Source of the DNA: Takakia lepidozioides
Taxonomy: Eukaryota > Streptophyta > Takakiopsida > Takakiales > Takakiaceae
Length of the DNA: 25,000 bases
Assembly: GCA_030704615.1 (NCBI GenBank)
Contig: JAKLZA010000054.1
Location: 1-25,000 of the forward strand
Direction of reading: 5' to 3'
Under the pieces are notes generated by a model. It was not told the origin of the DNA. It saw nothing but the letters and a program-made list of their open reading frames with translations, and made no database searches. Positions 1-10,962 of the stretch are shown here, in pieces. Both the position numbers and the translations under genes were made by a program. How positions within the stretch are numbered: position 1 is the first letter of the stretch; each line of letters starts with the position of its first letter.

Positions 1-114
1 GTAAGGTGAAGTGGCTCTTAGTTACGCCGGCCTCGGCCGGAGTCTTCTCTCTCTCTACAACCAAAAGTACTTGAAATTCGTTTTAGCCATATCTCATCAT
101 TTTTTTTCCACATA

Positions 115-190
115 GCCTATGACCAGATTTGAACCGGAGACCTTTCCCTTGATATCTCTCCTGCCGAGGCTCCAACCATTGTCCCAAGAA
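115..190 (-). mobile_element. tRNA-derived SINE-like remnant (tentative)
   Basis: Read on the minus strand, this stretch has an 11-base match to the RNA polymerase III B box (GGTTCAAATCT, forward 125-135). About 40 bases upstream lies TGGTTGGAGCCTCGG, which could be a degraded A box. That spacing and the GAGCCTCGG wording resemble the heads of plant tRNA-derived SINEs. I see no intact tRNA cloverleaf, no target-site duplication and no clear tail, so this is a remnant at best. A chance B-box match is the main alternative. Confidence 0.3.
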
Positions 191-784
191 TGCCCACTTT
201 GCAATTTTTTCGTGAATTTCCAGCAACCCAAAGTACTTGAAATTCCACATCTCCCACACCGCAGGTCCAAAAATCGTGAAAAGCCGGTGCACCCCTCCTC
301 GTCGAGGACTTTCCAACGGGACCAAGCACTAAGGGTGGGGCCTTGCAGTTGGGGACATCTCAAATCTACAAAACAAACGTCTCGATTCATATATCCATTA
401 TCATTTGATCTCTGAATAGATGAATGATGCATAGACAATCAGCCATGAATAAAACACATTAAAAACATAAGGTGCATCTGCTCAGCTGGACCCACTCAAG
501 GTATAAGGTACTTCATGCTGCATATGCATGCATACAAATGTAGTCACTGCTCAAGGCCAACAAAAAAAATGGAAAAATGAGTGTAACATGTGCCCCAACT
601 GGGAACTAAGAACTTTCATGTTCCCATTAACTCTCATGGGAACAACCCTTAAGGGCACTTTGGCCAACTTGATGCCTAGTCCCTAGTCCCTACCCTGTCG
701 GGCAGGGCCAATAAAACATAAAGTATACGGTAAGGTGAGTCCCCGACCGAGGGCATTCACTGATTTGAGGGAAATGTGTTCCAT
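191..784. other. Intergenic, no gene seen
   Basis: I find no coding exon or structured RNA here. A 15-base string, AAAGTACTTGAAATT, occurs near 65-80 and again near 229-243, which hints at a small duplication around the SINE-like remnant. The open frames on both strands have no family resemblance and are treated as chance. Confidence 0.5.
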
Positions 785-810
785 AACCCTAGAACTTAGG
801 GCTAGGGTTT
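785..810 (+). promoter_or_regulatory. Inverted pair of telo-box motifs in promoter or leader
   Basis: AACCCTAG (785-792) faces TAGGGTTT (803-810), which is the plant telo-box and its reverse complement. The pair lies about 50-75 bases upstream of the start codon at 862. Telo-boxes are known in plant promoters and leaders, especially of genes expressed in dividing cells. Whether this pair lies in the promoter or in the transcribed leader cannot be told from sequence. Confidence 0.4.
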
Positions 811-861
811 CACTCCCCAGACGTTTGGCTATGGTCGGGGAAACCTTGAAGACGGGCAGAG

Positions 862-3800
862 ATGAAGTCTGGAGGAGCGCGGGGTGCTGCGCCAGGGAAG
901 GAAGGGGGAGAGAGGCGGGGTCGCAGGGGGAAGGAAATAGAGGTGTTTGGAGCAGATGCGCTGCTTTTGGTGTTTTCGCGCCTGTCTCCCAGGTCACTGG
1001 CTGCCTGCTCCGTGGTTTGTACGCTCTGGTATGTTACCTGCTTCCTCTCCGGATTTCTGTGTCATGTTCGGTGATTGAATTAGCAGATATTTCTTCTAGA
1101 CGAGCAGTGTGAGAAACGGAATGTGTGGGAAGGTGGTGTGAAATTGAATATAAAGACGATCGTGCGTCGAACCATTCTGCGGGGGCGACCTTTGGAAAAA
1201 TTCCCTTGTCTACGAATTGCTTTTTTGGATCTCGCAATTACTGGCCATCAAATTGTAACTTCCATAAAAATTTGGCTCCAGACCAACTTCTTTCCACGGC
1301 GGGAGTTGTGAAGCTGCTTAGCAGCGGGAATTGGGCTATTTTGAATTTTTAGTATAGTGGTGAGCTGATCCTTTTCTGGAGAGGAGTTCGACAGTTGGAA
1401 ACGGATTTTTGAAGTGGAACTCAACTCTGAATACGTGGCCTTTTAGTAACTGTGGAGAATGTGCTTGTGAAGGGACAGTAATTATCATTCTGTTTGCGTG
1501 TTACAGGCATGATGTGATTCAAGCCTCTCCATTGCTGTGGAATAAGGCATATATGCAGCAGGCGAGCTCATTGAAGGCTAGGTTTGGGCAGCTTAGTGTG
1601 GAGACTATTGCAGCATCAGAGTGGAGGACACGTGCTATTCAGGACCAACAACGGGCACTCCTTGTTCATGGTTCTATGTCTGTGCGGTCATGGAAGGCCC
1701 ACTCTGCAAGGCATGTTTGAATTGTTTTCCTGCAATCCAGGTTATGTTTCTGACTGCGGTGGGTATTATTTTCAACCAGCTTTCTTTATCGGCAAGGAAG
1801 TAAGAAGTTTGTTCAATTCTGGGGATATGGATGCAAGCTTTTACCATGCATGGGTGATTGTGGGTGGAGCAGAGTGAACACCTGCCGCATGATCATGGAC
1901 ACCATCGTGAGTGGCTCTGCTGATCAGGTACAGCTCATCTTCAATCTTTGTACTCATACATTGTGTCCACTGCTGAGCCACATCCATCTTTGCTCTTTTC
2001 TTTTCCCTCGGCGCCCCCCCCCCCCCCCCCCGGTTAGTTCATTCTACTTTTCCGCTTATCTCTCTGTGCTCTCTTTTGGGTTGCGCATTTTGTAGACCAT
2101 ACGAGTTTGGTCTGTCAATTCACTGCATTGTACGGAGGAGTATAAGCTTCTTGGCAAAGGCCCTGTTGTTGATCTTGAGTTCGATGAGAACAAGGTGAGT
2201 GCTTGGGTGTTTGCCTTTATTCTGAGTGGTGTGTACTGTCCTATTTGGTGCATGCCTGGAGTTTATCTGCATTAATTAAATGCAAAAACAGACTGTCGGA
2301 AAATTTAAATTGAAACCCTTCCAGGGCCGACTGTCACAGATATTCGACCCCCAGACCTGCCCTGCCAAATTCTTGCGCGATACCAGTGGGCTAGCCATAT
2401 ACACATGCAAATATTATGCTTTTTTATTATTTATCATGATCATTGCCGGAACTCCAGAAGTTCCAAAAGCCTGCCGGACCCCTTTGTCAAGAAAAATTAA
2501 TTAGTCCAGCAGGGTCCTGACGAATAGCATGGGCAAGTACGGTACTCACGAAAATGAGAGAAAATACTTTCAATGTTGACTGAAGCAGATAATGGCAGCA
2601 GCAGGTTCTGAGGTCTGGGTATGGAGTCGCAATGGTAAACGACGTGTGATTCGCCGGATGGGGGGCCATGATCAGCGGTTACATTGCATGTGGTAGGGTC
2701 TTCCCTCATCTTACGCTGAGTTGAGAGTTGAGCAAGCAGGTTGTCACACATCAACATATGTTCAAAGCATTGTATTCATACTCCCTTGCATGTCTTACTG
2801 TGCACTTTACATATATGGATTGTGGACAGCTTTGACAAGTGACTGCATAACAAGGATACTTTTCTAAATTCATATTGTGCATTCCTGAGCGTCCATGTAT
2901 GGAGATGTAGATAAAAGTTGGAACTGAGCTAGCATTGGTTACAAATGTGCAGCTATATGGACCCAGAGGTGGCAGTCGGTTGTGGAGATGGAACCACACG
3001 TGTCTACGATATGTACAGTGGTCTCTGCTCTCGTATTTTCAGGTTGCCTCTTGCATCATTGCGTGCGTAGGAAAAGAGGGAAGAGGGACTGATCAAAGGC
3101 ATTTATGTTCTGCTGTAAGAACAGTTGCTGTAGCCTGGTGGTTAGACCTCTTGGACTTTCTTCAACAGTCCCACCAGATGATGATTGTCTACATGGTAAA
3201 CATCCTTTGGCACATGCGAAGACACCAAACACAGAAAAAGAAAGGAATGTACTATTCTCTAGATTAAGTCCCTGTTCCTCAGGCCGATCGTGGGTTATCT
3301 ATCCAGAAAATTCGATGATTCCAACTGTGCTTCCACGGCCACAGAGAGAGATTACTCCAGCTGAAGCCAGCATCAAAATGAGCCTCTTCCCTCACAGCCA
3401 AGAAAATCCAGTTATGTTGTTTGGTAATTTGGTGACTGGAGGAAGTAAACATGGGAGAGATTTGAGAGAGAGGGAGCTACTCCCCAGCCTTGTAGCCGTG
3501 AAGCCTTGACCACATTTTTTGGAGCAGGAAGAGGGAAATCTATGGGAAGCCAATAGTTTTTCCAGTGATAGCCTTTCCCTTCTTGAGCCACAAGCCTACA
3601 AGCTTCTCACTGCGTGGCAATAGTGTAGCTTTGCCCGCATCAACGTACAAACAAAGTGCATACTGCAGTCAATATCAAACTGACAAATTTAGTTTGCAGC
3701 CCCCAAATTCCAAAGCTGAATTACGGAGCCCTCACGTTACATGTGCATTCGTACAGTCTGTCAAAAGGTAAGAAGTAGTAGCATTGCAAACTTGTCATGA

Positions 3801-5228
3801 GAGTTTCCGACCTGGTTCTTGGCGATTAACCTGCCGAGGGAACTCTTCTAAGTACTCCCCTCCCTTCACAGTGGCCGAATGCCAAAAGTGGAAGTGGTTC
3901 AGAAGCACTAAGAGGAAGTAGAGAGCACTCCGCCGATAATATTGTGGGAGGGTGATGGGGTGTTGTAGGCAGCACTCTGGAGCTGTGACGAGTGTGGCGT
4001 TCGATGTTGTCACACAGCTGATGGCCAGTGGGTCACATGATGGGACAGTACAGTTGTATGATGGCTCGTCAGGGAAGCATGTTGCCTGCCTTTTGCCATC
4101 TTCATGTCCTATAGGTAATGCATTCTCAGCTTGTTGCTACAGTAATGGATCAAGATGCCCACTTCACCTTGAATTTCCCAGTGAGTGACAAGGACAATTA
4201 ACAAATAATTTCTTCGGTTTCTGTTTCTTTACAGTTAAATGATGTGCTTGGGTATGTTGTCTGTTTATACAATACTTGTATGTCCTCACATCCCCGCAGT
4301 AAACGTTTGCTTGTACTGTTTTGTAGTTTTTCCCTCTGGCTTGATTTAAATGTTATTCCCAAGTAGTGTCTTATTTTAGTTTCGGGGAGGGATGTAGCAG
4401 GGGTAAACTGCATGCAGATGGGCCTGAATGGCCATAATGTCTTTGCTGGAACAACAATAGGTGGCTTATATTGTTGGGATCTAAGGTAAGAGAATCTTTT
4501 ATCTGTGTGTGTCTGTTATATGGATGGACAAGTTTATTGATGCTGATATAGAACCAGTTCTGAAGTCATTGACAGATTGCACTCGAATATTATTTCGTGG
4601 CTATCTTTGCAAGGTCTGTGGATGGGGATTTTGAATACTTCGAGAGTTAGGGACTCTCATGATGGGAGAGTAGAGATGAAAGCCAATGAGTTCATAACCT
4701 AATTCTTTTGTCTATCTTCATCATAAATTGAAAATATAATAAATACAAAGTTAAATACGTGTAAATCTACATTTCCATAGAAGAGAACTGTATACAGTTT
4801 ACATACATAGCCATCTCCGCCTTGTCTTTTCTGACCAGAGTTTTCACTTTAGGTATCCAAGGCTTGTATGGGAGAAGCGAGTTAGCAACAATGCAGTCAT
4901 GAGCCTGCATTCACAAGCATATGCTCCAGCAACCCTCATTGTAGGCGGCCTGGATGGGGTGGTGCGTGTGGTAGATGCTACCTCTGGAACTTTGCTTTCT
5001 GGGTGTACACCCATTTCTGCCCTTTCCCCTACTTCCCATGGCTCTTCTCAGAATGCTGTGCGAAACACCTATGTCCATGTCACCAATGAGGAGTGTGCCC
5101 GACACCAGGCAGGAAAGGGGTCTGTGCCCGGCCCATACTCTTCCATTTTATGTTTGAGGCTTGGCCTGACACGCCTACTTATGTCACACGCTGATGCCAC
5201 TATTACACTTTGTGAATTCAGTTTATGA
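862..5228 (+). CDS. F-box/WD40 repeat protein, nine exons, 442 aa
   Basis: Probable substrate receptor of an SCF E3 ubiquitin ligase. Exons: 862-1028, 1507-1710, 1873-1927, 2096-2194, 2589-2692, 2953-3042, 3969-4114, 4398-4485, 4853-5228; phases match throughout and sum to 1329 nt. Residues about 28-70 are an F-box (LLLVFSRLSPRSLAACSVVC, then LW across the first intron). From about residue 116 I count six WD40-like repeats, for example SWKAHSARVNTC...SGSADQTIRVWS, GCGDGTTRVYD, SGSHDGTVQLYD and GGLDGVVRVVD. Length and order match plant F-box/WD40 proteins of the Arabidopsis At3g52030 type, as I recall them. The start at 862 is the only ATG in frame with the F-box; the 5' leader has no other claim. 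Uncertain points: the exon 6 donor (3043 GTTGCC, or 3067 GTAGGA, which adds eight in-frame codons) and the GC donor after exon 2. The substrate is unknown. Confidence 0.85.
1711..1872 (+). other. GC-AG intron in the F-box/WD40 gene
   Basis: Exon 2 ends ...CTCTGCAAG and the intron begins GCATGT instead of GT. The acceptor is GGAGCAG at 1866-1872. Joining 1710 to 1873 completes an Arg codon and produces an uninterrupted WD40 repeat (WKAHSAR then VNTCRMIMDTI), whereas no nearby GT donor keeps the repeat. GC-AG introns are a known minor class of U2 introns. Confidence 0.7.
2014..2031 (+). repeat. (C)18 homopolymer in intron 3
   Basis: Eighteen consecutive C residues lie within the intron between exons 3 and 4 of the F-box/WD40 gene. 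The run is likely length-variable and error-prone in sequencing. No function is suggested. Confidence 0.9.
3043..3968 (+). other. Longest intron (926 bp) of the F-box/WD40 gene
   Basis: This intron separates WD repeat 3 from WD repeat 4. It contains a 134-codon open frame (3105-3509, +) that resembles no family I know and does not join in phase to either neighbouring exon as a WD repeat. I treat it as non-coding. The weak donor GTTGCC at 3043 competes with GTAGGA at 3067. Confidence 0.55.
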
Positions 5229-6082
5229 TTGGGCCTGACTGTTACATTACTTTTAGTTACTAGCCTGGCCCACAATTATGTGTATAGTGATGCAGTATTG
5301 TTGCCTGCCGATGAAATTTGTGTAGGAAGCAAGCGTAACTTATGGTGTCACTTCAACCGGAATGACTACTGCCTTCCGTGCGGTTGCCCAACCCCCTCCC
5401 CAAGGACTCAAAAGCCCCACACATTAACCATTTGACCTGGGCACCTCACTTGTATGGTTGGATTGGCCATAATGAGGTGATATCCAATGTACACAAGTTC
5501 TAAGGTGTCCTTGTGCCCTAAGCCATCTGTTGGATGCTGTCAATAAGATCATGGTCTTGTTCCAATCTTTGATAGCATCAGATTCTTTTGTAGAAGATGC
5601 TATTGTTTCCTCAGCAACTCATATTGGATGTAATATATAAGCTGTAGCCCCTACCTTGAGCTGGCTATATTCCCACAAGAATCCGAAATATGGCGTGAAC
5701 CATCTACCTTTGTAATAATCAATTGAAATGTCAACAAAGGAAACTTCCCCACTAAAAAAGACATGACATAGAACATGTCGACTAGCATAGTAGAAAACAC
5801 TTTCACAGACAGTTCAGTTTATCATATATAAACATGTCAAAAAACTCACTGTGTATGGAGTGAATATAACCAGAGAGTTGCAAGGTGGGTTGCCTTCAGT
5901 GAGTAAGTTATCCCACCAGAGCCCAGGAATGCAAAGGGCCCATCAGAGGTGTTAGACACAGATACTGCTTTTGAAGCAATCCGGAGTGTACTAAATGCAT
6001 TCATGGTTAGTAAATATGGACCTCAACGGCTCAATGACAGTTCTTAGGAGAGGCAGTGTTGCACTGTTTCAGGCTAAGGTTT
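5229..6082. other. Convergent intergenic spacer
   Basis: This 854-bp spacer lies between the stop of the F-box/WD40 gene (+) and the stop of the DJ-1 gene (-). It must hold both 3' untranslated regions and polyadenylation sites. I see no further gene, repeat or structured RNA. Confidence 0.6.
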
Positions 6083-7330
6083 CTACAAGTATTGCAAGAC
6101 CATAGCCTCCGCTATTGTAACAGCTTTGTCGCGACCAAATAATTTCTCGACAATTGCCAAAGCAAATTCCATGGCAGTACCAGGACCTTGGCTGGTCACA
6201 AGCAGCCCATCAATCACCACCCTGCCCTCCACTGCACTCTGGTCTTTTAACTTGCTCACAAATCCTGGGTGACATGTTGCTTTCTTGCCCTGTACACCCA
6301 TCAGGTCCTCTTCTCAGCCACAATGCGACTAGAGATTAGCATACGTCTAAACGGTTGTGGTACTGTCAATGCAATCTCAAGTCTATGTGCAATCACCTGT
6401 AGCAAGTTGTGGGCCTGCAGCACCACAGCTGGTGCAGCACAGATTGCCCCATATACTCTTCCTCCCTCAGCCTGTTCTTGCAAAAGCTTTGTCAAAGTCT
6501 TTGAACTCCACAACCGCTCAGCCCCTGGCATGCCCCCCTATACCTCCCATGTGCAAAATTTGTCAAATTCAACTGCATCTTTGCACCTCCACAAATCACT
6601 TCAGAAGTGAGTGGGTATATGTAGGGGTTGAGAATTAAGGACAGCGTGCCACAGCATCTCAACATTTTGAAAACCCTGAATCAAACTGTACCTTGCTTGT
6701 CTGTTCGTTGTCTGCTGGAGAACACATGTATTTATTTAAAGATTCAACACAAACCAAGTACCCAAAACGTTTGCTGTTTCAGCACTACGTTAAAAGCAGG
6801 TGTGGCGGATTCTGCCACTTTTTTGGCCTAATTCTCAGGCCGAATCGGCAACCAAGGGCAGAATCGGCAGGGATGGCCGATTACGCACAGAGGACGGCAG
6901 ACCTACCACCGAGGCCCATGTCATCAGCCATCAACCCACCCCACTTCCCCTGAGGCTCGCCCCGTTTATATCTTCTCCGGGGCTCTGAATCTGGGCAATC
7001 GATATGGGATAATCGAACCTCAATCATATTGCGCCACGTAGCGGCGAGAATCCGCCCCACCTGCTTTTAACGCCAGTGAACGGGCCGCGTTGGCCGACTC
7101 TGCCCTGTGCTCGGCCATAGGGCTCGCCCAAAGGCCGCTTACAGGGCAGAATCGGGCAAACACGGCCCGTTCTCTAGTACTTCAATGTCACTGGTTCAAT
7201 TGAGGCAGAGAAGTTGATAGAAAATGTGAGCTTGAGCTTTGAGTACAATCACACTTTCTGAGATTCTAATAATCAACTATCTCCTCCACTAGCTTTCCCT
7301 GTCTTGTCTAAGTGACTTCCCTACAACACG

Positions 7331-7366
<36 letters not shown>

Positions 7367-9548
7367 GGGGGGGGGGTTTGTGCTGTACCGGCAAGAGGAT
7401 AAGGTCAAAGGTGGTCCCAAGAATATCAGAGAGGAGGTGGTCAGCCACAAGCTTGACGTGACGAGAGGCCACGATGGTGGCCTCACTTTCTACAGAGGCT
7501 ACCACCACCTCCGCACCAGCTCTGCGAAGAACATCGACAATAATCACCACTTCCATTTCCTCACTTCCATGAGCCACTGGCACCAACACCTGCCATGCAT
7601 GCAATTACCAAGTCACACCAAAAGTTCACAAAGCTCTTTACTCATGACCAAGTACGCTGGTGTAAAGGGACTGGCTTACGGTAGGGACAGCTGGGGCAGA
7701 CCACATCTGTTCATTGTACTTCTGCTTTGCAAACTCCTTGGCATTCTCTGTCGGTAGCACCTGCATACCCCACAATGTTAGACTTCACCTCATGGTGTCT
7801 CAAACCATGCAGGCAGGAGGAACTAATCAAGGCTAAAAATTCCATTCACAAATTGAAATCTCACTTAGCAGCCAAAGAAACATGACCTTCTGTTCCATGC
7901 AATTAGTTCAGAAAGATATCTGTGCAGCTAAATATGCCATGGCAACACAAATTAAGCCCATGAGAGCACAGTTTGATCCACCCAGGGATACTTACATACG
8001 CACACACAAACACATACGCACATGCAAAGGCCCGCTCTCTGTCACTGCCGAATGGGAGTCAAAACATAACTGTTGTAGGGTTGTTTCTACAGGGCCAGGG
8101 GTATCTGCTTCAACAGAACTAGATAACAAACTAGGAATTCATGTCAAGCTCAAGATAGGAGTGGCAAAACCAGTAGATCTCTAGACGATGGAGTGGAGCG
8201 CACCAAGTTGGAAGATACATTTGTAGCCTTATCTGTGCCATACAGTTGTGCAACCAGGGCCAAAGCAAACTCAAAGGCAGTGCCAGGTCCGCGGCTAGTG
8301 ATGAGAACCCCATCCTGCACAACTTTCTTTTCCACTGCTGTCGCTTGCTTCAACTTGTCTGCAAAAGACGGGTGGCAGGTGGCCTTGCCCACCCTTACTC
8401 AGTCAGATCCCCCCTTGGGCCATTTAATAAAACCCCTTCTCTCCTCTTGTTCTTTGTGCATGCGAAAAAAGACGATTGCAAGCATGGATAGACCTACCTG
8501 AAGGTCTTCCAAGAGACCCCAGGTTTGTAGAGCTACAACTGGGGCAGCACACATGGCAGCATAGGGCCGCTGAGACTTGGCCTGGGATTCTGTGATTTTC
8601 TGCAGCACTTTCGAGTCTCGCAATCGCTCTGCACCTGGCATGCCCCCCTAGGAGCCAACGAAGCGAGTAAAAACTCTCCAGTATTGGAGAATTTGTCTTC
8701 AGCATTGGACTATCACAACTACACAATGCAAGAATATCAGCTCGAATTACCGGGTGTCAAAATCACGCTGCTCAAGCCTGCAATTGTTAAGTTAGTCACA
8801 ATACAAGTTAACAACGAAACGCAAACTGGAATTCAACATTCCAATGTCTTGCTACCATCAATGCATGTTTCCGCTTATAATGAAAGCGTGAGGGTACCCA
8901 AGCTTCCAAAGGACAAAGACCCAGGGATCTTACATCAAAGAATCGAGCTTACTTTGAAGGGCTAGTCCTTCCAAAAAAAACAATGCTTCGCATCATTGGC
9001 AAGTGACAGTGTGTTTGCATTTCTTAATTTCTCTTCTGCAGCCCGGCGAACATATGCAGACGGCTGTACCACTCTTCACCTTCCGCCTACGCAAGCCAGC
9101 AGGCACTGCAGCAAGCAAGAAGATACGCGAAAATAACAAAGGCAATGAAGCTGCAGCTTACCGGTAGAACCACAAGGTCAAATTGCTGGCCCTCACACGC
9201 AGAGATGAGAGTATCAGCAACCATCGTAACCTTTCTGGAAGCCACAATCTGCAGCTCGTCTTCTACAGAGGCGACGGTAACATTGGCGCCAGCCCTGCGC
9301 AAGATGTCAATGAGAATCACCGCCTCCATTTCTTCGCTACTGTTTGCAACTGGCACCAACACCTTTCTCTCCACAGATGGATCCATCACAAGCCGGCGCT
9401 CTGCCGCAGCGTCTACAGATACACTGGACACACACCGGATGTGCCTTGGCCTAAATGCACAAAGTGCAGGAAGGCGGGTGAAAGACGAGGTGCTGCAGCG
9501 CCAAGAATACGATGCAGGCCAAGAAAGCGTTTTGCAGGCCAGCGCCAT
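6083..9548 (-). CDS. Tandem-domain DJ-1/PfpI family protein, plastid-type, six exons, 421 aa
   Basis: Plant DJ-1 homologue with two fused DJ-1/PfpI domains, a family linked to oxidative-stress protection and glyoxalase or deglycase activity. Exons in transcript order: 9162-9548, 8498-8647, 8204-8383, 7389-7589, 6397-6537, 6083-6289. Residues 1 to about 58 form a Ser/Arg-rich, acid-poor leader typical of a plastid transit peptide; the start is the ATG of MALACKTLSW, since a farther upstream ATG adds unrelated sequence. Domain 1 is about 61-239: Glu75 in SEEMEAV, nucleophile Cys162 in AMCAAP, His183 in ATCHPSF. Domain 2 is about 240-421: Glu252 in SEEMEVV, Cys339 in AICAAP, His360 in ATCHPGF. 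Both active sites look complete. Every intron is phase 0, and the intron sites match between the two halves. The exon 3 acceptor (AAG before GCC) has a poor pyrimidine tract and drops the Gly-Lys-Lys present in domain 2, so that border is uncertain. Confidence 0.88.
6784..7180. repeat. Clustered GC-rich inverted repeats, MITE-like, in DJ-1 intron 4
   Basis: Two imperfect palindromes lie side by side. The first has arms at 6790-6816 and 7043-7070 (core TTAAAAGCAGGTG against CACCTGCTTTTAA-like). The second has arms at 7078-7107 and 7141-7172 (core GAACGGGCC against GGCCCGTTC). The outermost ends, ACTACG at 6785 and TAGT at 7175-7178, also pair, and ATTCTGCC recurs in both families of arms. The region is much richer in GC than the surrounding intron. 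It looks like a non-autonomous DNA transposon or two related nested ones. No transposase is present and no target-site duplication is convincing. Confidence 0.6.
7332..7376 (+). repeat. (GA)n plus (G)n microsatellite next to a DJ-1 splice donor
   Basis: A run of about 13 GA units is followed by GAGG and eleven G residues, ending about 13 bases from the exon 4 donor at 7388 of the minus-strand gene. In the transcript this reads as C11 followed by CU repeats right after the 5' splice site. It is a simple repeat, likely variable in length. Confidence 0.85.
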
Positions 9549-10962
9549 CGCACCGCCTCTCTCTGTCTCTCTGAGAGTTCGGACACACGGAAACAAAGAT
9601 TTGGGTCTTTCATTTGTTACATTTCTTGCTACATTTGTGGGGTGTGTTTGCTTTTCTTCAATTGGGTTGTATACTTTGGAGCTGTGTAAACATACAGTTG
9701 AAAATTTCATGCAACTTCAAAATGGATCCATCAATGATGGACATCCTCACAGCTTTGAGTTGCTGGATCATGACGGCTACCTAACATGACGTTGATCACT
9801 GTGGGGTGATGGTCTCTTGTCTCTTCCTGCTACATTGCTTGATCCCAGATAACTGGGACTAGGAAAGGTAAGAGCACACAAGTGAAAGGCTACACACTGT
9901 TTGTGAGACTCGTGTTAGTCTGGATAGCAAGGCAATTTGCTTATATACAGACACCCTCTTCATCAGTTCTGCAAACTTGATCTGTGAAGTTGCCAGTAGA
10001 CACCTGGCTACACCATAGATTGAATATGGGAGTGGTCGCTTCAATCATGTTTGTGAGCTGACTTGCAAACTTCGAAAGCAGAATTCGTGCTTATCCAAAA
10101 GTAGAGATAGAGCAAGCTGGAATGCACAACAAACTCAAAATAAACACTTCAAACCTGAGTGAAAGAAAAGCAGTATGCCTTGCTGCTTTACAACAACAAG
10201 TGACAAGTGACAGATTTACAAGCCTGACATTTAACCATTGGAAACTGTCTCTAGATAAAGACTTTCCTACAACATCTTATGAGTACATTCTTCTCTCTCT
10301 ATCTCTCTCTCTACCCACCCCCGGCACTACACTGAAATTTAAACTCAGGGCGGGAACCCTACCTTTGAACAACAATAAACAGATGCAGAGAGGACGAGGA
10401 GACTGTAATTGCCCGATGTCCGAGCAGCCTGAAGACAATATCCATTTTCTTTTCCTACTTCCCATCGCTTCTAATTGTGTAATGCCCCAGATGAACTAGT
10501 CTATTACATTGGATGCATTGTATGGAAGCTAATTTGTACATAAAGAATTTGCCTACTCCACTTCTGGTCAGTCAATTCAAAAAACGGTTGACCAAGTTAC
10601 TGGAGCAGTCTTCCTTATTCATGACTGCATATTCCAACAAAAGTTAACTAAGCTCTGTTCCAACTTATCAAATAGTCTGAGGCATGTTGCACCTAGAGAA
10701 ACCAAAATCCGTACCTTTCAAAAAGCATACGGCTACTTGGTAGATGTTGTTGCTTAAGTAGAATGGTGAAGTTCGTTCATTGCCTTCCCCAAGCCTGCTG
10801 AAACCAATTGTCCTTGCCTGGAGATGTTCTTCAAGTTTTTTTGCTGATCTCTATAAGTCGGTTCTGCATGGGGAGCCGTTCCAGATTGTTGTGACCAATA
10901 TGAAGGAATTGGAGAGAAACGAAAGCCTGTAGTTTCATGGCTACAGATGAAACCACAGGATT
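9549..10962. other. DJ-1 upstream region and spacer
   Basis: The part next to 9549 must contain the promoter and leader of the minus-strand DJ-1 gene, but I see no clear core promoter motif. CT-rich tracts occur at 9558-9575 and 10288-10312. The open frames antisense to DJ-1 exon 1 (for example 9145-9789, +) are shadows. No other gene is recognised. Confidence 0.5.

Noticed and set aside
26-40. GC-rich palindrome CCGGCC TC GGCCGG as a regulatory site
   Set aside because: Only six-base arms with no gene nearby in either orientation; easily chance.
735-1112. Alternative longer frame over F-box exon 1
   Set aside because: It starts with GTG and reads a different frame from the F-box; the frame from 862 gives the recognisable domain and correct splice phase.
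3105-3509. 134-codon plus-strand open frame in the long F-box/WD40 intron
   Set aside because: No family resemblance, no WD repeat, and it would interrupt the continuous repeat 3-4 order if included.
9145-9789. Plus-strand 214-codon open frame
   Set aside because: It is antisense to DJ-1 exon 1, which has clear family identity and correct splice borders; the plus-strand translation resembles nothing.
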